Of a stretch of DNA of 9,871 nt, positions 5,713 to 9,871 are shown one piece after another; the first letter of the stretch is position 1; each line of letters begins with the position of its first letter. Below the pieces are notes generated by a model. The model was not told where the DNA came from and did not search any database. It worked only from the letters and a program-made list of their open reading frames with translations. Source of the stretch: an uncultured Fibrobacter sp. (GTDB taxonomy: Bacteria; Fibrobacterota; Fibrobacteria; Fibrobacterales; Fibrobacteraceae); contig CAMZFJ010000039.1 of NCBI GenBank assembly GCA_947306025.1, positions 1 through 9,871 of the forward strand. Direction: 5' to 3'. Both the position numbers and the translations under genes were made by a program.

Positions 5713-6924
5713 CTATGTATTGAACGCAACTTTTAGTCTATCGAGTGCCTCGACCAGGATACTTCGTGGACAAGCAAGGTTAAGCCGCTGGAATCCTTCT
5801 CCGTTGTTCCCGAAAAAAATCCCGTTGTTGAGCCACAGTCGCGCCTTGTTGCGGACGCGATCTTGGATTTCGTCTGGCGAAAGTCCTGTCCCGTTGAAGT
5901 CTATCCATGCGAGGTAAGTCGCTTCCATTGGCACAAGTTTGACGCCTTTCAGATTTTCTTTAATGAATTTGTCTGTAAATTCGATGTTGCCTTTGATGTA
6001 CTTGAGGAGGGCATCGAGCCAGACTTCACCTTTGCTGTAGGCGGCTTGCGCCGAGACGATTCCCTGGATGCTGACTTGGCTATAACCGGTGGCAAAGATT
6101 TGCTTGCGGAACGCGCGACGGATTGATGGATTCTTTATGAAGGCGTGTGCGATTTGGATGCCTGCCAAGTTGAATGTTTTTGTTGGCGCCGTGACGATGA
6201 TGGATTTGTTGGCCAGTTCTTCGCTTATGGAGGCGAATACGGTGTGCGTACCTTCAAAGACGAAATCGCTGTGAATTTCATCGCTCACGACGATTACATT
6301 ATGCTTGAGGCAAATCTCTCCGAGGCGTGTAAGTTCTTCGCGAGTCCAGACGCGGCAAACGGGATTGTGCGGGCTGCAAAGCAAAAAGAGCTTGATATTG
6401 TTTTCGACGATTTTCTTTTCGAAATCTTCAAAGTCAATGTGATATCGTCCATCTTCTCCGTAAATAAGATCGTTACTTACGACTTTGCGGTCGTTATCGA
6501 CGATGGCGTCAATGAAATGCATGTACACCGGTTCTTGAATGAGTATAGCGTCACCTTCTTTTGAAAAGGCTTTGATGGCCATGCCAAGCGCGAACATCAC
6601 GCCGGGAATTTTGATAATCGATTTGCGGTCTTCTATATCATAGTGGTGACGGCGGCGGTAGAAATTTTTGACAGCTTCGTAGTAGTCTTCTTTGGGTTCG
6701 CTGTACCCGAAGATTCCATATTCGGCAATGCGAATCAATTCATCTTGGATAAATGAAGACGTCTTGAAATCCATGTCAGCGACCCAAAGCGGGAGAAGGC
6801 TATAAGGATCCTCGCCAGGCTTTACTACACGCCGTTCCAACGCGAAGTCGTATTTGATAGAGTTCGTGTGGCGACGCTCGATAACGGTATCAAAGTCTAA
6901 ATTTCGTTCTATATCTTCTGACAT
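5713..6924 (-). CDS. MalY/PatB-type aminotransferase class I/II, probable cystathionine beta-lyase
   Basis: This 403-residue PLP enzyme has fold type I. MalY/PatB proteins cleave C-S bonds, typically cystathionine to homocysteine, pyruvate and ammonia, in the cytoplasm. Family marks in order are LPLWVADMDFKT (44-55), FGYSE (72-76), CSPHNPVCRVW (183-193, with cofactor-contacting Asn187), VVSDEIHSDF (212-221, with Asp215 for the pyridine nitrogen), APTKTFNLAG (246-255, with Schiff-base Lys249) and FQRLNLACPRS near the C-terminus, supplying the carboxylate-binding Arg. One oddity is that the usual NPxG Gly is Cys190. The ATG at 6924 is preferred because GGGAG lies seven nt upstream; the longer reading starts at a TTG at 6942. 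The gene has its own promoter and terminator. Neighbouring cysteine synthase and ABC genes support a sulfur amino acid role; maltose-regulator (MalY) function is unlikely here. Confidence 0.88.
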   Translation of the reverse strand: MSEDIERNLDFDTVIERRHTNSIKYDFALERRVVKPGEDPYSLLPLWVADMDFKTSSFIQDELIRIAEYGIFGYSEPKEDYYEAVKNFYRRRHHYDIEDRKSIIKIPGVMFALGMAIKAFSKEGDAILIQEPVYMHFIDAIVDNDRKVVSNDLIYGEDGRYHIDFEDFEKKIVENNIKLFLLCSPHNPVCRVWTREELTRLGEICLKHNVIVVSDEIHSDFVFEGTHTVFASISEELANKSIIVTAPTKTFNLAGIQIAHAFIKNPSIRRAFRKQIFATGYSQVSIQGIVSAQAAYSKGEVWLDALLKYIKGNIEFTDKFIKENLKGVKLVPMEATYLAWIDFNGTGLSPDEIQDRVRNKARLWLNNGIFFGNNGEGFQRLNLACPRSILVEALDRLKVAFNT

Positions 6925-6931
6925 GGCGAGT

Positions 6932-6938
6932 CTCCCTT
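6932..6938 (-). promoter_or_regulatory. Ribosome binding site deciding the malY/patB start
   Basis: The minus strand reads AAGGGAG, ending seven nt before the ATG at 6924. The alternative TTG start at 6942 would place this site inside the coding sequence. Confidence 0.65.
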
Positions 6939-6977
6939 GCAAAATTTTGCAGTTGTAGGCTTTTCACGCCGGCACAT

Positions 6978-7034
6978 AATATAGAAGGAATTGATATTAT
7001 TGTCCAATATTATATTTCTAGCACCTTTTATAGA
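6978..7034 (-). promoter_or_regulatory. Promoter/operator of malY/patB (copy 2 of the shared 57-bp block)
   Basis: On the minus strand, TTGGAC and TATATT lie 18 nt apart, preceded by an A/T-rich segment starting TCTATAAAA. The -10 ends about 53 nt before the malY/patB ATG. The block starts only six nt after the ssuB-like stop codon, with no terminator between. It is 44/57 identical, without gaps, to the promoter at 3412-3468. Confidence 0.68.
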
Positions 7035-7040
7035 TTTTGA

Positions 7041-7844
7041 TTATAAGTAGTATTCAGGTTCTGGAATTTTTCCTGCAAAGTTGAGAATTTCAAGAATATT
7101 TTTTCGGTATAGCACAAAGGTGTCTTGCGTACGCACGCGCGGGAATGGCAAGTCGATTTTGATGACCTGCTCGATTTTTGAGGGGCGGGCCTTCATCACG
7201 ACAACGTAGTTGCTGAGGTAAAGCGCTTCGTCAACATCGTGCGTGACCATCACCATGGTGGTTTTATATTTTTTCCAAAGGCGGTGGATTTCGTCTTGCA
7301 TCGCCATGCGCGTGAAAGCGTCCAGTGCACCAAGGGGCTCGTCCAAAAGGAGAATATCCGGGTGGCCGACAAGCGCTCTTGCAAGGCTTGCGCGCTGATT
7401 CATGCCGCCGGAAAGTTCGTGCGGGTATGATTTTTCGAATCCCTTGAGCCCGACCGTTTCGATGAATTCGTCAACGTCTTGCTTGTGTTCCTTGTACACG
7501 TGGCGGGCCCTGAGCCCAAGCGAAATGTTGTCGCGGATGTTGAGCCATGGGAAAAGTGTTGCTTGCTGGAATGCAAAACCGCGATCGGCACCGGGCTTCG
7601 TAATTTTTTTGCCATCGACAAATACGCCGCCCGAAGTGGGTTCGGCAAGTCCTGCGATTTGCCTCAAGAGCGTTGTCTTTCCGCAGCCGGATGGACCGAT
7701 AAGGCTCACGAAACTGCCTGCGGGAATGTCGAGATTGACTCCGCTCAGTGCGGCGACGGTTTCGCCTTCGTTACTGATAAATGTCTTTACAAGATTTTCA
7801 ATGTGGATTGCGCCTTTTACGTTTTCGATATTTTCTGTTACCAT
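7041..7844 (-). CDS. ABC transporter ATP-binding protein, SsuB/TauB/NrtD type
   Basis: This is a 267-residue cytoplasmic ATPase of the sulfonate/taurine/nitrate import family. It carries Walker A GPSGCGKTT (50-58), Q-loop Gln93 followed by QATLFPW, signature LSGGMNQRASLARAL (144-158), Walker B ILLLDEP (164-170), D-loop GALD and H-loop His202 in VTHDVDEALYLS. The LFPWLNIRDN and GMNQRASLARAL wording is typical of the SsuB/TauB branch. The ATG at 7844 is chosen because AAGGGA (7853-7858) lies eight nt upstream. It overlaps the permease stop by seven nt (ATGGTAA), while the longer reading starts from a TTG at 7865. It pairs with the permease immediately upstream. No substrate-binding protein gene is visible, so sulfonate, taurine, nitrate or thiamine-precursor transport cannot be told apart. 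Confidence 0.9.
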   Translation of the reverse strand: MVTENIENVKGAIHIENLVKTFISNEGETVAALSGVNLDIPAGSFVSLIGPSGCGKTTLLRQIAGLAEPTSGGVFVDGKKITKPGADRGFAFQQATLFPWLNIRDNISLGLRARHVYKEHKQDVDEFIETVGLKGFEKSYPHELSGGMNQRASLARALVGHPDILLLDEPLGALDAFTRMAMQDEIHRLWKKYKTTMVMVTHDVDEALYLSNYVVVMKARPSKIEQVIKIDLPFPRVRTQDTFVLYRKNILEILNFAGKIPEPEYYL

Positions 7845-8800
7845 TTCAAAGTTCCCTTTTGCCAATTCAAGATTTTATCGCGCAATTTAAAGAGCAAGGT
7901 GAGTATGAGCATGCAGTAAACTGCAATGACGATGATTCCTGCATAAACACCGCTATAGACGAGCATGGCCTTTTGCCAGGAGATGTACCAGCCGATACCG
8001 TATTTGACGCCGAACATTTCTGCAGTCATGAGAGCCAAGAATGCACTGATGATGCCGTAGAATACGCCAAGGAAAATGGAGGGCATGGCGGCCGGGATGC
8101 CGACTCGGAAAATCTGGAAAGCGCTACTTGCGCCAAGCGTGCGTGAAACTTCAAAATAGGTTTTGGGGACAGCCTGTATTGCAGAGCTCGTCATAAGCGC
8201 AACCGAGAACCAGACAGAAAGTGCAATGATAAAAACGCTTGCGCCAAAAGTTGTCGGGAAAATTGTCAACGAAATCGGAATCCAGATTGTTGCGGGAATT
8301 GGGCCTATCAGCTTGATGTAAGGGTTGATCCAATAATTGAACTTTTTGTTGAATCCAAGGAGAACGCCTGTGATAAAGCCGAATCCGGCACCGTAGAGGA
8401 ATCCTGTGACTAAAAGTTTTGTCGAGTGCCAAATGCACTTGAGGATGATTTCGTAGCCTTCGAAAAACTGGGCGAGAATGTTGTCGTATTTCGGGAAAAA
8501 CAAGACGGGGAAGAGGGCTAGCTTTCCGATGACAATGTCAATGATGGCGACGACGATTCCGACGCCTCCCCAAAACGCACCGGAATATTCCAGGCCTTTC
8601 TTCAATTTTTTGACAAAGGTGGAGACGATGCCGAGGATGAATGTAGTGACCAAAAAGAAATACAAAATCCAGGTGTAGTAAGCTTCTTCAGCTTCTGGGT
8701 GTTCGTCGCTGTCTTCAATAAGCAAGTGGATGGCAAGTGCGACAATAACACCTAAAAAGGGTAAAAATCTTCTTAATGTGTTTATTAGTTTATTCTTCAT
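7838..8800 (-). CDS. ABC transporter permease, SsuC/TauC/NrtB type with N-terminal extension
   Basis: This is a 320-residue inner-membrane permease of the binding-protein-dependent type. The C-terminal two thirds hold the BPD_transp_1 domain with the family phrase LIGPIPATIWIPISLTIFP and the EAA loop YFEVSRTLGASSAFQIFRVG (about 215-234), which contacts the ATPase, followed by IPAAMPSIFLGVFYG and AEMFGVKYGIGWYI. SsuC-type proteins are usually near 260 residues. This one has an extra N-terminal part with about three helices (12-27, 43-62, 75-92) and an acidic loop, EDSDEHPEAEEAYY (29-42). The ATG at 8800 has AAGGAG five nt upstream. It overlaps the ATPase gene, so the two are one unit. It follows the cysteine synthase gene after a terminator hairpin and has no obvious promoter of its own, so it may depend on read-through. 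Confidence 0.88.
   Translation of the reverse strand: MKNKLINTLRRFLPFLGVIVALAIHLLIEDSDEHPEAEEAYYTWILYFFLVTTFILGIVSTFVKKLKKGLEYSGAFWGGVGIVVAIIDIVIGKLALFPVLFFPKYDNILAQFFEGYEIILKCIWHSTKLLVTGFLYGAGFGFITGVLLGFNKKFNYWINPYIKLIGPIPATIWIPISLTIFPTTFGASVFIIALSVWFSVALMTSSAIQAVPKTYFEVSRTLGASSAFQIFRVGIPAAMPSIFLGVFYGIISAFLALMTAEMFGVKYGIGWYISWQKAMLVYSGVYAGIIVIAVYCMLILTLLFKLRDKILNWQKGTLKW
7853..7858 (-). promoter_or_regulatory. Ribosome binding site deciding the SsuB-like start
   Basis: The minus strand reads AAGGGA eight nt before the ATG at 7844, inside the end of the permease gene. It supports translational coupling rather than the TTG start. Confidence 0.55.
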
Positions 8801-8814
8801 TTAAACTCCTTGAA

Positions 8815-8854
8815 TAAAAAAGCTCCTCCCCTTGTGAGGTCACGGGAAGGAGCT
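8815..8854 (-). terminator. Rho-independent terminator / possible attenuator after the cysteine synthase gene
   Basis: The minus strand reads an AGCTCCT arm, a G+C-rich interior with a small GTGA/TCAC dyad, an AGGAGCT arm and then TTTTTT. It starts 15 nt after the cysteine synthase stop. The 5' arm (CTCCTT) is also complementary to the AAGGAG ribosome binding site of the permease gene just downstream. Confidence 0.85.
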
Positions 8855-8869
8855 CGTACACAATGAGTC

Positions 8870-9856
8870 TTACTTCTTCAATGCGTACACCTTAGTGGAA
8901 AGGTACTTGAATCCGTTATCAGCTGTAATAACGACAATATTCTTTCCTTCGTTTTCTGGACGGGCTGCCACGATGGAGGCTGCATAGATGCCTGCTGCAC
9001 CGGATGTTCCGAGGAAGAGGCCTTCCTTTTCGGCGAGCTCGTGGGCAACACTCGTTGCCTGCAACGTGGAGACTTCGATGTATTCATCGTAAATCGAAGA
9101 ATCCTTCAGCAGAGGAGGCGGTTCCGGAACGTTTGCGAACGGGGCAACACCATCAATCACGCCATGTTCTTCAGCTTCCGGGGTGAAGAAACGAGAATCC
9201 GGAGTGGCCTGCACACCGACGATTTTTACGTTCGGATTGTGTTCACGGAAGTACTTGGAAAGACCATTGAGCGTACCGCCCGTGCCTGCCATGGAAACGA
9301 TAAAGTCTACCTTGCCATCCGTATCGGCAACGATTTCCGGGCCGGTGGTGTAGTAATGGGCGAGCGGGTTGTTTTCGTTTTCAATCTGGTTGATGAAGAA
9401 AGCTTTGTGTTCTTCGGCGTACTTGCGAACATCGGAGAGCAAGACGGCAACAGAGAAGGAGCCTTCCTTCAGGAGTTTGCTTACGTTCGGAAGGGCGTCG
9501 TAACCGAGGAGCGTTGCTCCATAGGTCTTGATCACTTGTACGCGTTCTTCAGAACCACCCGGTTCAAAGAAAACGGTGAGTTTGTAGCCCTTGGCAGCGG
9601 CGATAGCGGCAAGGCCGATGCCCGTGTTACCGCTTGTGATTTCAACGATTTCTCCACCCGGCTTGAGCTTGCCTTCGCGTTCGGCTTCTTCAATCATTCT
9701 GAGGGCAGCGCGGTCCTTCACGGAGCCGGACGGGTTGAAGTATTCGAGTTTTGCCAGGATATGGCCCTTGGCATTGTGATTCTTTTCAAAATTGTGGAGC
9801 TCCAGCAGCGGAGTGTGGCCGACGAGCTCGGTAATGGAATGGTGAATATTGGACAT
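8870..9856 (-). CDS. cysK: Cysteine synthase family PLP enzyme (O-acetylserine sulfhydrylase-like)
   Basis: This is a 328-residue fold type II PLP enzyme of usual CysK length. The family normally makes cysteine from O-acetylserine and sulfide in the cytoplasm. Visible marks are VGHTPLLEL (12-20), NPSGSVKDR (41-49) with Schiff-base Lys47, ITSGNTGIGLA (73-83) for the substrate carboxylate, Gln157 in the INQIENENNP segment, TTGPEI (170-175), the phosphate-cup GTGGT (191-195), and a C-terminal TADNGFKYLS like the CysK SGERYLS. Differences from textbook CysK are the EPGGSEERVQVIKTYGA loop where MSxERR is usual, and GTSGA in place of GISSGA. Another beta-substitution substrate, such as O-phosphoserine or homocysteine (cystathionine beta-synthase activity), therefore stays possible. 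The ATG at 9856 has AGAGAGG upstream. It ends in a terminator before the ABC genes. Confidence 0.85.
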   Translation of the reverse strand: MSNIHHSITELVGHTPLLELHNFEKNHNAKGHILAKLEYFNPSGSVKDRAALRMIEEAEREGKLKPGGEIVEITSGNTGIGLAAIAAAKGYKLTVFFEPGGSEERVQVIKTYGATLLGYDALPNVSKLLKEGSFSVAVLLSDVRKYAEEHKAFFINQIENENNPLAHYYTTGPEIVADTDGKVDFIVSMAGTGGTLNGLSKYFREHNPNVKIVGVQATPDSRFFTPEAEEHGVIDGVAPFANVPEPPPLLKDSSIYDEYIEVSTLQATSVAHELAEKEGLFLGTSGAAGIYAASIVAARPENEGKNIVVITADNGFKYLSTKVYALKK

Positions 9857-9871
9857 TGTTACCTCTCTTTT

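Noticed and set aside
7845..7865. Longer N-terminus for the SsuB-like ATPase (TTG start at 7865)
   Set aside because: The ATG at 7844 has AAGGGA at proper spacing and a typical seven-base overlap with the permease stop.
7402..7919. Overlapping plus-strand open frames of 146-162 codons
   Set aside because: They are antisense to the SsuB-like ATPase and the permease 3' end; there is no ribosome binding site or domain.

Overview
The window looks like a chromosomal segment of a Fibrobacter-type bacterium (Fibrobacterota). This rests on the moderate G+C content, the style of the promoters (TTGGAC-like -35 boxes with TATATT -10 boxes), strong AGGAGG-type ribosome binding sites and the character of the proteins. 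It is an inference, since no rRNA or marker gene is present. Every gene I can support lies on the minus strand, so transcription runs from high to low coordinates.

Reading in the direction of transcription, the right half (about 9.86 to 4.62 kb) is a sulfur/cysteine-type neighbourhood. It holds a cysteine synthase family enzyme, an intrinsic terminator or possible attenuator, a sulfonate/nitrate/taurine-type ABC permease and ATPase with no substrate-binding protein in view, a MalY/PatB-type cystathionine beta-lyase, a terminator, and a LysR-type regulator. Together these could import an organosulfur or related compound and interconvert cysteine, cystathionine and homocysteine, but no substrate can be read from the sequence. 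Next comes tcdA, a tRNA-modifying dehydratase (t6A to ct6A). Its -10 box sits so close to the start codon that the mRNA may be leaderless, and its reading frame seems to contain a stretch derived from a genomic repeat.

The 366-bp gap at 3383-3748 contains a composite of palindromic repeats and a promoter. The left part (3.38 to 0 kb) is a tight operon: a DUF4418 four-helix membrane protein with a Cys/His-rich loop, a MacB/FtsX-type permease with a Cys-Cys pair in its large extracytoplasmic domain, its LolD/MacB-type ATPase, and a sodium:solute symporter that runs off the window edge. The function of this operon is unknown; a metal- or thiol-related transport role is a plausible guess.

The most notable non-coding signal is a 57-bp block found in front of both the DUF4418 operon and the malY/patB gene. 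It aligns without gaps at 44 of 57 positions and includes identical TATTGGACAA and CCTTCTATATT blocks. This suggests a shared promoter or operator linking the unknown transporter operon to sulfur amino acid metabolism.
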